DNA of 20,094 bases from the NCBI GenBank assembly GCA_028702045.1, contig JAQVPP010000005.1, positions 1 through 20,094 on the forward strand, in the 5' to 3' direction. How positions within the stretch are numbered: position 1 is the first letter of the stretch; every line of letters starts with the position of its first letter. Below are positions 1 through 6,841 of this stretch, one piece after another. The notes below the pieces were generated by a model, which saw nothing but the letters and a program-made list of their open reading frames with translations, ran no database searches and was not told the origin of the DNA. Source of the stretch: Minisyncoccota bacterium (GTDB taxonomy: Bacteria; Patescibacteriota; Minisyncoccia; UBA6257; JAKLIH01). Made by a program: the position numbers and the translations under genes.

Positions 1-2
1 CT

Positions 3-248
3 CCAGTAGCCCCATTGGAAGATATGATGTATCCTTGTGTTAGGTATATACAAAAACCTAACAGGATTGTTAAGAGTTGGCAAGAGCTCTTTTTCAATCC
101 CCAAACGGGGAAGATATATATTTGTGACATTATTAGTTTTGTAGGCCCTAAAAGAAACAAAATCTTTTATAAAGAAATAGGGCCAAAGCAAGAAAATATA
201 TTTGGGAAAAGAAATACACTAATGTATTTCCCTGAATACAGGAGGTGA
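3..248 (+). CDS. Partial hypothetical protein, open at the left edge
   Basis: I do not recognise this product. The frame is open from the first bases of the window, so the start may lie outside it; the first internal Met is at base 15. The visible protein is basic and rich in aromatic residues, with no signal peptide, membrane segment or known motif. Its codons (ctc, ccc, acg, ggg) look less AT-biased than the neighbours. It ends at UGA (246-248), directly before a strong intrinsic terminator. If UGA is read as Trp, as in the rest of the window, the frame runs through the terminator hairpin to TAA at 294-296. It is either a real gene end, possibly of foreign origin, or a chance frame. Confidence 0.35.
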   Translation, partial: PVAPLEDMMYPCVRYIQKPNRIVKSWQELFFNPQTGKIYICDIISFVGPKRNKIFYKEIGPKQENIFGKRNTLMYFPEYRR

Positions 249-254
249 CTAAGT

Positions 255-286
255 GTTGGTAGGAAAATTTCCTACCAACCTTTTTT
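255..286 (+). terminator. Intrinsic terminator
   Basis: A GTTGGTAGG / CCTACCAAC stem, extendable through AAA/TTT, is followed by CTTTTTTAT. It separates the left-edge ORF from the NUDIX operon. Confidence 0.85.
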
Positions 287-317
287 ATATATATAAAATG
301 CAAACATAAAAAATATA

Positions 318-326
318 TGATACAAT
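318..326 (+). promoter_or_regulatory. Extended -10 promoter of the NUDIX/dcd/murC/nrdG operon
   Basis: TGA-TACAAT matches the extended -10 form TGnTATAAT, 27 nt before the ATG. The -35 region is weak. A 14-bp palindrome (TTTAATATATTAAA, 327-340) lies over the likely transcription start. Confidence 0.55.
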
Positions 327-353
327 TTTAATATATTAAAAATAAAAAATATT

Positions 354-842
354 ATGGAATATAACGAAAACAAAGCACACTATTTATCAATAACGGTCAT
401 AATTAAAAAAGGTGATAAATATTTAGTAGCAAAAAGAGCTGATTGAGAAAAAGCTTTTCCTAGTAAATGGACAGTTCCAGGTGGTAAGTTGGAAAAATCA
501 GATTATATTAATTTACCAAAAGATACAGGATCTTTCTGATATAATATATTTGAAAAAGTTGCCAAAAGAGAGGTTTTAGAAGAAGTTGGGTTAAATATAA
601 AAAATATTGGTTATTTAACAAGTATGTCTTTTATTAGACCAGAGGGAATACCAGCCATTATAGTTAGCTTGTATGCAGACTATGAATCTGGAGAGATAAA
701 ATTAGAAAATTCTTTAACAGATTATAAATGGGTTACTTTAGAAGAATCTAAAAAAGTTGACTTAATAGAGGGTATTTATGAAGAACTAGAAATGTTAGAT
801 AAATTTTTAAAAACAGGAGAGGCAATACTGTGACACAAATAA
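354..842 (+). CDS. NUDIX hydrolase
   Basis: This is a probable nucleoside-phosphate-type pyrophosphohydrolase; the substrate cannot be told. The 162-aa protein has a NUDIX core: WTVPGGKLE around residue 44, a loop insertion, then REVLEEVG around residue 75, giving the metal-binding RExxEE. Three codons are UGA (31, 62 and 160). The second gives SF-W-YN just before the helix, where I recall Trp in related CPR proteins. The standard code would leave only a fragment. The third UGA is followed two codons later by TAA, so the C-terminus is either ...AIL or ...AILWHK. The start is the first ATG after an extended -10, without a Shine-Dalgarno. It heads an operon with dcd, which fits nucleotide-pool cleaning. 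Confidence 0.85.
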
Positions 843-862
843 TAAAAATTTAAACGAAAAAA

Positions 863-1435
863 ATGATTTATTCAGACAAAGATTTAAAAAAAGCTATCAA
901 AGAAGGTATATTTTCTTTTAAAGAAAAAATACAAGAGGAACAAATAGAGCCAGCCTCTATTGATTTGAAATTAAGTAATATAATTAAAGTTTTTAATTTT
1001 ACTCAACACAAGTTTATTGATATCAAGAAAAAAGAAGATGTTGTTCATATGATGCAAACTATCACCATAGACAACAAGAATGGATTTGTTCTTCATCCAG
1101 GCAAGTTTGTTTTAGCTAGCACTAAAGAATATATCTCGTTATCAAATAAAGTTGCAGCTAGAGTAGAAGGGAAAAGTAGTTTAGCTAGATTAGGCATCTT
1201 AGTACATACTGCAGGTTTTGTTGATCCAGGATTTGAGGGAACTTTAACTTTAGAAATCAGTAATCAATCAGAACTACCAGTTATTCTTTATCCAGACATG
1301 TATATATGTCAAATAGCTATAGAGGAATTGACATCTCCATGTAAAGATTCATACAAAGATAGGAAAAAATCTCTTTATTCCAAATCTAAAGGTCCTAAAG
1401 AGGCCAACATATCAAATTTATTTAAGAAAAAATAA
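863..1435 (+). CDS. dcd: dCTP deaminase (Dcd/DUT family)
   Basis: Dcd deaminates dCTP to dUTP (some family members go on to dUMP), feeding dTMP synthesis. The 190-aa length is typical of the family. Family motifs are clear: IEPASIDLKL near residue 30, then EGKSSLARLG near residue 102 with the Ser/Arg of the phosphate and active site. They are followed by HTAGFVDPGFEG and TLEISN, which carries the catalytic Glu, and QIA further on. It contains no UGA and ends in TAA. The downstream gene starts 1 nt later, so the two are surely cotranscribed. Whether the enzyme is mono- or bifunctional cannot be decided by eye. Confidence 0.93.
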   Translation: MIYSDKDLKKAIKEGIFSFKEKIQEEQIEPASIDLKLSNIIKVFNFTQHKFIDIKKKEDVVHMMQTITIDNKNGFVLHPGKFVLASTKEYISLSNKVAARVEGKSSLARLGILVHTAGFVDPGFEGTLTLEISNQSELPVILYPDMYICQIAIEELTSPCKDSYKDRKKSLYSKSKGPKEANISNLFKKK

Positions 1436-1436
1436 A

Positions 1437-1967
1437 ATGTCATTAAAAAAACTTAATAACAATTCATCGTCTATTGTAGATTCATGTTTTTTAAAAGGTA
1501 AAGAAAATACAATGAAGCTAAGAGAAATGGGTATTGATTTATTTTTACCAAGAGAAACCATGGATATACAATTAGAGTGTACGGGGTTTTTACTATATTT
1601 AAAGCATTTTGATCACAAACAATTAAACTCAGAATTTACAGGAGAAATGTGTAATTATATAGGGGAAGAAATTGTTGATTTTTTTATAAAAAACCAAAAA
1701 CAATATAAAAAAGAAACACCAGAAAAAGGTGATTTAATAATATATTTTCAAGGCAAGGATCTAACTAATAAAACATTTAAACATGTTGGCCTAGTTGACG
1801 ACAATGAAAAAGTTATTTCTAAGTTTTGTGAATTTAGTTCATACAAACACCCAATTGATTTATTACTAACCAATTTTGGAGATAATTATTTAATATTTGA
1901 TTATCCTAAAAACATTCTTCAAAAAATAATAAGCAACATGTATAAAAAAATTAAAACTAAAAAATAG
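1437..1967 (+). CDS. Putative CHAP/NlpC-P60-like protein
   Basis: The family is not firmly recognised. The 176-aa protein has a Cys in a hydrophobic helix-like segment (ECTGFLLYLKHF, around residue 48), then PEKGDLIIYF, then KHVGLVDD, then VISKF and HPIDLL. The order Cys, G-D-L-hydrophobic strand, H-V-G-hydrophobic strand resembles papain-fold CHAP/NlpC-P60 hydrolases. No signal peptide is visible, so a cell-wall role is not shown. It sits 1 nt after dcd and 5 nt before murC. Being next to murC hints at an envelope function but does not prove one. Confidence 0.5.
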   Translation: MSLKKLNNNSSSIVDSCFLKGKENTMKLREMGIDLFLPRETMDIQLECTGFLLYLKHFDHKQLNSEFTGEMCNYIGEEIVDFFIKNQKQYKKETPEKGDLIIYFQGKDLTNKTFKHVGLVDDNEKVISKFCEFSSYKHPIDLLLTNFGDNYLIFDYPKNILQKIISNMYKKIKTKK

Positions 1968-1972
1968 TTTTC

Positions 1973-3280
1973 ATGAAAAAATATCATTTTATAGGCATAA
2001 AAGGATCTGGCATGAGTGCATTAGCTCAAATAATGCATAAATTAGGCAATTATGTTCAAGGGAGTGATTTAGATACTCATTTTTTTACACAAATAGAATT
2101 AGACAAGTTAAACATAAAATTATTACCATATAATAAAAATAATATTCAGGAAGGTTTTGAGATAATAAAAGGTGCAAGCTTTGATGAAAGTCACGAAGAG
2201 GTAATAAGGGCTAAGGAATTAAATTTAAAAATTCATACATATATGGAGATGTTGCAAAATTTAATTCAAAACCATATAGGCATATGCGTTACTGGATGTC
2301 ACGGCAAAACAACAACTACGAGTATATTATCTTATGTGTTGAATCATTTAAAAGGAACTAATTATTTAATAGGAGATGGCACTGGTTTTGCTAAACCAGG
2401 AAATAAGTATTTTGTTTTAGAGGCCTGTGAATATAAAAGGCATTTTTTAAACTATTTTCCAGAATATATAATTATCACAAATATTGACCTAGATCACACA
2501 GATTATTACAAAGACATGGACGATGTTATGGATGCATATAACTCTTTTGCTAATAACGCTAAAAAGTTAATCATAGCATGTGGTGATGATAAAAATTCTC
2601 GTCTTTTAAAAACTAATAATAAAATAATATATTACGGGATAAATAATGACAATAATGTTATTGCTAAAAATATTAAATATACAAGCAAAGGCACATCTTT
2701 TGATGTATATATAGATAATAAAAATTTTGGTTCATTTGATATTCCAATTTTTAGCAAAAACCTTTTACTAGATGTATTAAGCGTAATTACTCTATGTTAT
2801 TTAGAAAACCTAACAGCAACAGATATAGAAAAAGAATTAAAAACATACAAAGGGTGCAAAAGGCGCTTTAATCAATACCAAATAAATGATAGTATTGTTA
2901 TAGATGACTATGCTCATCACCCAAACGAAATAAAAACAATAATAGAAGCCACAAAACAAAAGTATCCAAATAAAGATATTATTTGTATAATGCAACCACA
3001 TATGTTTACTAGAGTCAGAGATTTTTATTTAGATTTTGCTAAAGAGTTAAATCAAGCTCAAAAAACATACATGCTAGATATATACAAGGCAAGAGAAAAA
3101 CAATCTGATTTCCCAAATATTACATCTCAAATTATTATTGATAATTTAGATAATGGAGAAACTATAAAAATAGATGAGGCCAGTAAATTAGTAAAACATA
3201 AAGGATCTGTTTTCTTATTTTTATCCCCAAATGATATATCGCAAATAATAAATGATTTAAAAAACTTATTAAAAAAATAA
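1973..3280 (+). CDS. murC: UDP-N-acetylmuramate--L-alanine ligase
   Basis: MurC joins L-Ala to UDP-MurNAc using ATP in the cytoplasm, the first peptide step of peptidoglycan synthesis. The 435-aa protein carries the three Mur ligase regions. The N-terminal UDP-binding loop is HFIGIKGSGMSALA (5-18). The ATP P-loop is TGCHGKTTTT (107-116), where the usual GTHGKT has Cys in place of Thr. The central domain has NIDLDHTDYY, and the C-terminal domain has DDYAHHPNEI near residue 308 and QPHMFTR. Length is normal and there are no UGA codons. With murB at 4032 it shows that the cell invests in peptidoglycan, which argues against a wall-less Mollicute. Confidence 0.96.
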   Translation: MKKYHFIGIKGSGMSALAQIMHKLGNYVQGSDLDTHFFTQIELDKLNIKLLPYNKNNIQEGFEIIKGASFDESHEEVIRAKELNLKIHTYMEMLQNLIQNHIGICVTGCHGKTTTTSILSYVLNHLKGTNYLIGDGTGFAKPGNKYFVLEACEYKRHFLNYFPEYIIITNIDLDHTDYYKDMDDVMDAYNSFANNAKKLIIACGDDKNSRLLKTNNKIIYYGINNDNNVIAKNIKYTSKGTSFDVYIDNKNFGSFDIPIFSKNLLLDVLSVITLCYLENLTATDIEKELKTYKGCKRRFNQYQINDSIVIDDYAHHPNEIKTIIEATKQKYPNKDIICIMQPHMFTRVRDFYLDFAKELNQAQKTYMLDIYKAREKQSDFPNITSQIIIDNLDNGETIKIDEASKLVKHKGSVFLFLSPNDISQIINDLKNLLKK

Positions 3281-3290
3281 ACACATATTT

Positions 3291-3986
3291 ATGATTATAG
3301 GAGGATTTCAAAAATTAACACTTATTGATTATCCAGGCAAATTAGCTTGTATAGTATTTACTTCAGGCTGTAACTTCAGGTGCAAGTATTGTTATAACAA
3401 GGTTCTAGTTGATCCAAAGTGAATCAAAGAAAATGAGCAAATTCAAGAAAAAGAAATTTTTGATTTTTTAGAAAATAGAAAAGACAAGATAGATGCAGTA
3501 GTAATTACTGGAGGAGAACCAACTCTTCATTCTGATCTAAAAGACTTTATTTTAAAAATTAAAAATATGGGTTATTTAGTTAAACTAGACTCTAACGGAA
3601 CTAACCCAGAAGCTCTAGAGAAAGTAATAGATCTTGTAGACTATATAGCTATGGACGTAAAGGCTCCATTAAATAATCAACAATATTCTCAAATCACTCA
3701 GGTAGATATTGATACAGATAAATTAAAAAAGAGCATTCAACTTATCCAAAACAAGGCCAAAGATTATGAGCTTAGAACTACTATGGAGCCAAATATGACT
3801 AAAGAAGATATTCTTAACATAGTTAAAGATATAAAGGGGAGTAAGAAATATTATCTACAAGAGTTCAAAACAACCAATACTCTTATTGATGAAAGATATG
3901 AAAACAAAAAAGGCCTTCTCAAAGAGGACATAGAAGACATTATTCCTTTATTAAAAGAATCTTTTTCATTTTTTGATATACGCTAA
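3291..3986 (+). CDS. nrdG: Anaerobic ribonucleotide reductase activating protein, radical SAM
   Basis: This enzyme would use a [4Fe-4S] cluster and S-adenosylmethionine to create the glycyl radical on class III reductase NrdD, whose gene begins at 18429. The 231-aa protein starts GGFQKLTLIDYPGK, typical of the longer NrdG2-type activases. The cluster motif CNFRCKYC uses C27, C31 and C34, and GGEP (74-77) is the SAM-binding motif. UGA codon 44 (3420-3422) must be read through; otherwise only the C-terminal part from 3567 has a Met start. The start ATG is 8 nt after the murC stop. Another glycyl-radical target such as pyruvate formate-lyase cannot be excluded, but NrdD is the only one seen here. 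Confidence 0.88.
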
Positions 3987-4011
3987 TATAACCACACATA
4001 TTGCACTTTTA

Positions 4012-4020
4012 TGATATAAT
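4012..4020 (+). promoter_or_regulatory. Extended -10 promoter of murB, near-leaderless
   Basis: TGA-TATAAT is a perfect extended -10. The ATG begins only 12 nt after it, so the predicted 5' leader is about 5 nt. The TTGCAC at 4001-4006 is too close to be the -35. Confidence 0.6.
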
Positions 4021-4031
4021 AAAAATAAAAA

Positions 4032-5009
4032 ATGAAAACCAATTTTAATTTAAAAAAATATAACACATTTAGTATTGATTGTTTTTGTGATAATTTTCTT
4101 GAAATAAAAAAAGAACAAGATTTTTTTGATTTTATAAAAACAAAACCTAAAAAAATACTCTTTTTAGGTAATGGGAGTAACATTCTATTTACTAAGGATT
4201 TTTCAGGAACTGTTATTTATTCAAATATTAAAAAAATCAAAGAAATTAAAAAAACAAAAACTAATATATATCTTAAAGTATCTTCTGGGTATAACTGGGA
4301 TGACTTTGTTAAATATTGTATACAGCACAACTATTATGGTCCAGAGAACTTATCTAATATTCCAGGTAAAATAGGCGGTAGTGTTGTGCAAAATATTGGT
4401 GCCTATGGTGCAGAAATTAAAGATATAATCCATAGCGTAGAGTATGTTAGTCTTCAAGATAATAAAATATATACAATTCCAAATAAAGAATGTCAGTTTA
4501 GTTACAGATCTAGTATTTTCAAAACAAAACTAAAGAACTGTTTTGTTTTAAATGTTATTTTCAAACTTTCTCTAAAAGAAAAATATATACTAGAGTACAG
4601 AGATTTGCATAATTTAGAAAATATAGATTTAAAGAAAATTAGAAAATATATTTTAAAATTAAGGAAAAGTAAACTGCCTAATTATAAGGAGATTGGTAAT
4701 GCTGGTAGTTTTTTTAAGAATCCTATTATTTCTAAAACATTATTTAATAAATTAAAAAAGCAATTCATGGATATTCCATATTTTCAGATTAATGATAAAT
4801 ACAAGATACCAACCGCTTGGCTTTTAGACAAGGCTGGATTTAAGAAGAAAAAATACAAAAAGTGTGGAGTATATGTTAAAACTCCATCAATTATTGTCAA
4901 TTTAGATAATGCTCAAGGCAAAGAGATATATGATTTTTCTCAAGCAATAATTAAAACAGTTAAACAGAAATTCAATATTACACTTGAAAGAGAAGTAATA
5001 ATAATATAA
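4032..5009 (+). CDS. murB: UDP-N-acetylenolpyruvoylglucosamine reductase
   Basis: MurB reduces the enolpyruvyl ether of UDP-GlcNAc to make UDP-MurNAc, using FAD and NADPH. The 325-aa protein shows the FAD-binding run LGNGSNIL (45-52) and IPGKIGGSVVQNIGAYGAEI (110-129). It also has YRSSIF with R159, and GNAGSFFKNP with the proton-donor Ser at S226. The C-terminal catalytic Glu (E321) lies in LEREV. The presence of YRSSIF suggests the E. coli-like type I fold. IPTAWLLDKAG is the usual late motif, followed here by an unusually Lys-rich stretch. Its own promoter separates it from nrdG. Confidence 0.95.
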   Translation: MKTNFNLKKYNTFSIDCFCDNFLEIKKEQDFFDFIKTKPKKILFLGNGSNILFTKDFSGTVIYSNIKKIKEIKKTKTNIYLKVSSGYNWDDFVKYCIQHNYYGPENLSNIPGKIGGSVVQNIGAYGAEIKDIIHSVEYVSLQDNKIYTIPNKECQFSYRSSIFKTKLKNCFVLNVIFKLSLKEKYILEYRDLHNLENIDLKKIRKYILKLRKSKLPNYKEIGNAGSFFKNPIISKTLFNKLKKQFMDIPYFQINDKYKIPTAWLLDKAGFKKKKYKKCGVYVKTPSIIVNLDNAQGKEIYDFSQAIIKTVKQKFNITLEREVIII

Positions 5010-5035
5010 AATTAACATATATTAAATTTTTAAAA

Positions 5036-5491
5036 ATGAAAAAAATATTAATTATTGTATTTAGTATAATAATAATCTTGATGGCTATTTTTTACTATAA
5101 TTACAAACCCAAAACAAACCTTGTACAAGAAGAGGTAACCACAACTACTAGGCAAAAAGTCTTGATGCCAGAAGAGGTTCCTGCTGATCAAATACAATTA
5201 GCTAACCCTGCCTCTCAGTATTGTATAGATAATCAAGGCAAACTAGAGATGAGAAAAGATATAAATGGAGGAGAATACGGTGTATGTCTTTTTGAGGATA
5301 ATCGCCAATGTGAGGAGTGGGCCATGTTCAGAAACCTATGTCCTATGGGGGGAATTAAAATAACAGGTTATGATAATAACGGTCAAATAGAGTGTGCTAT
5401 TAAGGGCGGAGAAGTCAATATGAAAGATAGTTTGTGTGTTTTTAAAACTAAAACTTGTAAGATTAACCAAAACTATTTAAAATGTGAGTAA
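5036..5491 (+). CDS. Membrane-anchored DUF333-domain protein
   Basis: The 151-aa protein begins with a short basic start and a hydrophobic helix (about residues 4-21), so it is probably exported and stays anchored. After a Thr-rich linker comes a DUF333-type domain. It starts NPASQYCIDNQGKLE, continues GGEYGVCLFEDN, and ends CEEWAMFRNLCP, with four characteristic Cys. A shorter Cys-containing tail follows, with six more Cys overall that could form disulfides outside the membrane. The molecular function of DUF333 is unknown to me. No lipobox Cys is seen after the helix. The next gene starts 1 nt after the stop, so they are translated as a pair. Confidence 0.8.
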   Translation: MKKILIIVFSIIIILMAIFYYNYKPKTNLVQEEVTTTTRQKVLMPEEVPADQIQLANPASQYCIDNQGKLEMRKDINGGEYGVCLFEDNRQCEEWAMFRNLCPMGGIKITGYDNNGQIECAIKGGEVNMKDSLCVFKTKTCKINQNYLKCE

Positions 5492-5492
5492 C

Positions 5493-6224
5493 ATGAAGCC
5501 ATCATTTAATTTAGAAGATATAAAAGCAACAACAGATCCGCCTACTTATCAAAAGGCAGTTGATTTATATAATAAGAAAAAAATCATACAATTTAAAGAA
5601 GAATTAAACGGGTACAGTGCAGTAGTAAAAGGAAGTGAATTGTATGATGTTTATGTAGATATGTGTCAATGTAATAAAGGGGGTTGTAATTGTTATCTTG
5701 GTCAGCATGATATTTTCTGTAAACATATGGTGGCAGTAGCTATATATGCTGTTATGAATGGTCAAAAATTAACCACGCAAGATGAAAATATTACACAAGG
5801 CCCTGTCTGTGGCGAGTTAACAAAAGATCTCACAAAAGAAGAAGTAGGTGCATTTAAAAAAGAAATCTCTTGTGCCATGAAATTTATTAAACCATATACA
5901 GGAGGATCCAGAAAATGATTTATTTATCAAGATTCTTTGTGTAAGGGTTGTTATTTTCTCTCTAACATAGTTTCCCAGCTACCAGTAAGCACACAGAGTT
6001 CTGAAATATTGATAAATATATTATTAAGATTAGACAAAAAGCTTTCTAATGGAGTTGATGACTCAGATGGTACAGTTGGGTCTTTTATGCAAGAAATAGT
6101 CGCAATATTGCAAGAATATGCCAAAATTAATCCTAAATGTATATCAACATTTAGAAAATTATGCGATAAGGAGATATCTTTTGATTGAAGTGATCCTTTA
6201 ATTGAAATAGTGGATGAGCAATAA
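5493..6224 (+). CDS. SWIM zinc-finger protein
   Basis: The 243-aa protein has a SWIM finger (CxC x8 CxH) at C65, C67, C76 and H78, with extra cysteines at C58 and C60. SWIM modules bind zinc and commonly mediate DNA or protein contacts; the partner here is unknown. Two UGA codons (142 and 232) join what would otherwise be two fragments. The C-terminal half is mostly helical with no family I recognise. I chose ATG 5493, directly after the upstream TAA, over GTG 5484, which would overlap the previous gene. The stop is TAA at 6222-6224, just before the tandem repeat. Reading as one protein depends on UGA being sense. Confidence 0.75.
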
Positions 6225-6227
6225 ATT

Positions 6228-6352
6228 TTTCTCCCAAATAGAAATGTCATAGTTTCTCCCAAATAGAAATGTCATAGTTTCTCCCAAATAGAAATGTCAT
6301 AGTTTCTCCCAAATAGAAATGTCATAGTTTCTCCCAAATAGAAGTGTCATAG
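6228..6352. repeat. Five head-to-tail copies of a 25-bp repeat
   Basis: The unit begins TTTCTCCCAAATAGAAATGT and ends CATAG. It is repeated with no spacers; the ctccc core falls at 6231, 6256, 6281, 6306 and 6331. Copies 1-4 are identical across the visible unit and copy 5 has one A-to-G change (gaagtg). Twenty-five is not a multiple of three and the array begins 3 nt after a stop, so it is not coding. It could be a variable-number repeat, a binding-site array, or the end of a lost transposon. Confidence 0.95.
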
Positions 6353-6354
6353 TT

Positions 6355-6373
6355 TATAGGTTTTGGACCTATA
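6355..6373. repeat. Hairpin after the repeat array
   Basis: TATAGGT / ACCTATA is a perfect 7-bp stem with a TTTGG loop. No T-tract follows on either strand, so it is not a clear terminator. Confidence 0.55.
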
Positions 6374-6407
6374 GTTGTGCTTCAAAACAGAAACCGCCCT
6401 TTAAATA

Positions 6408-6436
6408 TTGACAAATTTAATTAAAATTGCTATTAT
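6408..6436 (+). promoter_or_regulatory. Promoter of ssrA
   Basis: A consensus TTGACA -35 (6408-6413), a 17-nt spacer ending in TGC, and TATTAT -10 (6431-6436) give a near-ideal housekeeping promoter. The start is expected near 6443, shortly before the mature 5' end of tmRNA. Confidence 0.85.
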
Positions 6437-6451
6437 ATACAAGATTAAAAA

Positions 6452-6813
6452 GGGGATGTCAGGCCTCGATAAAATAGTTCTTTTAAATTAATGCAGGTCA
6501 AGTATGTGTTGTAATCTTGTAAATCTTTCAGCACAAACATAATTGCAAATAAATATCAACCTTCCTACGCATTAGCCTAGTCTAAACGTATAGGTTTTCG
6601 CAAGCTTCAAAACTTGATTCCTAATAGGGTTTTGTCGTAATATTAGGATGCTCTAAATTTTTGTTAATTGAATTTAGTCAAGACTTAATGTTAACTAGAA
6701 AATATGTGTTTTGTTTATTTTTTAGCATATTTTTAAAAAACAAAAAATAAACTAAACTTGTAGATTTAGTTTAAAAAATATTTTAGACATGGGTTCAATT
6801 CCCATCATCTCCA
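6452..6813 (+). ncRNA. ssrA: Transfer-messenger RNA (tmRNA)
   Basis: tmRNA with SmpB frees ribosomes stalled on stop-less mRNA and adds a degradation tag. The 5' end GGGGATG (6452-6458) pairs with CATCTCC (6806-6812). This gives an acceptor stem with G-U at the third pair, the alanine identity element. A T-arm ATGGG-TTCAATT-CCCAT precedes the 3' strand, with discriminator A at 6813; CCA is not encoded. The tag frame begins at the likely resume codon GCA (6545) and ends at TAG (6578-6580), giving Ala + ANKYQPSYALA, which resembles AANDENYALAA. It ends in TAG, consistent with UGA being sense here. The internal pseudoknots were not drawn in detail. Confidence 0.93.
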
Positions 6814-6841
6814 CTTTAATAAAATAAATATAAAAAATAAT

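Noticed and set aside
253..300. GTG-started leader peptide after the AGGAGGTGA at 242-248
   Set aside because: The frame would consist of the terminator hairpin itself; the Shine-Dalgarno-like run is part of the upstream ORF's last codons.
4001..4006. TTGCAC as -35 box for murB
   Set aside because: Only 8 nt separate it from the TATAAT, far below the needed 16-18.
4171..4374. Second + strand ORF within murB
   Set aside because: Out of frame with the clear MurB protein and without any recognisable motif.
1973..5009. Mollicute (Mycoplasma/Spiroplasma) origin because of UGA=Trp
   Set aside because: Intact murB and murC and CPR-like forms of FolD, LigA and HisRS argue against a wall-less Mollicute; the assignment remains inferential.
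5951..6262. Minus-strand ORF across the repeats
   Set aside because: It is a shadow of the SWIM gene, and the 25-bp repeat period breaks any repeated protein frame.
6228..6352. CRISPR array
   Set aside because: The 25-bp units are directly contiguous with no spacers and no cas genes nearby.
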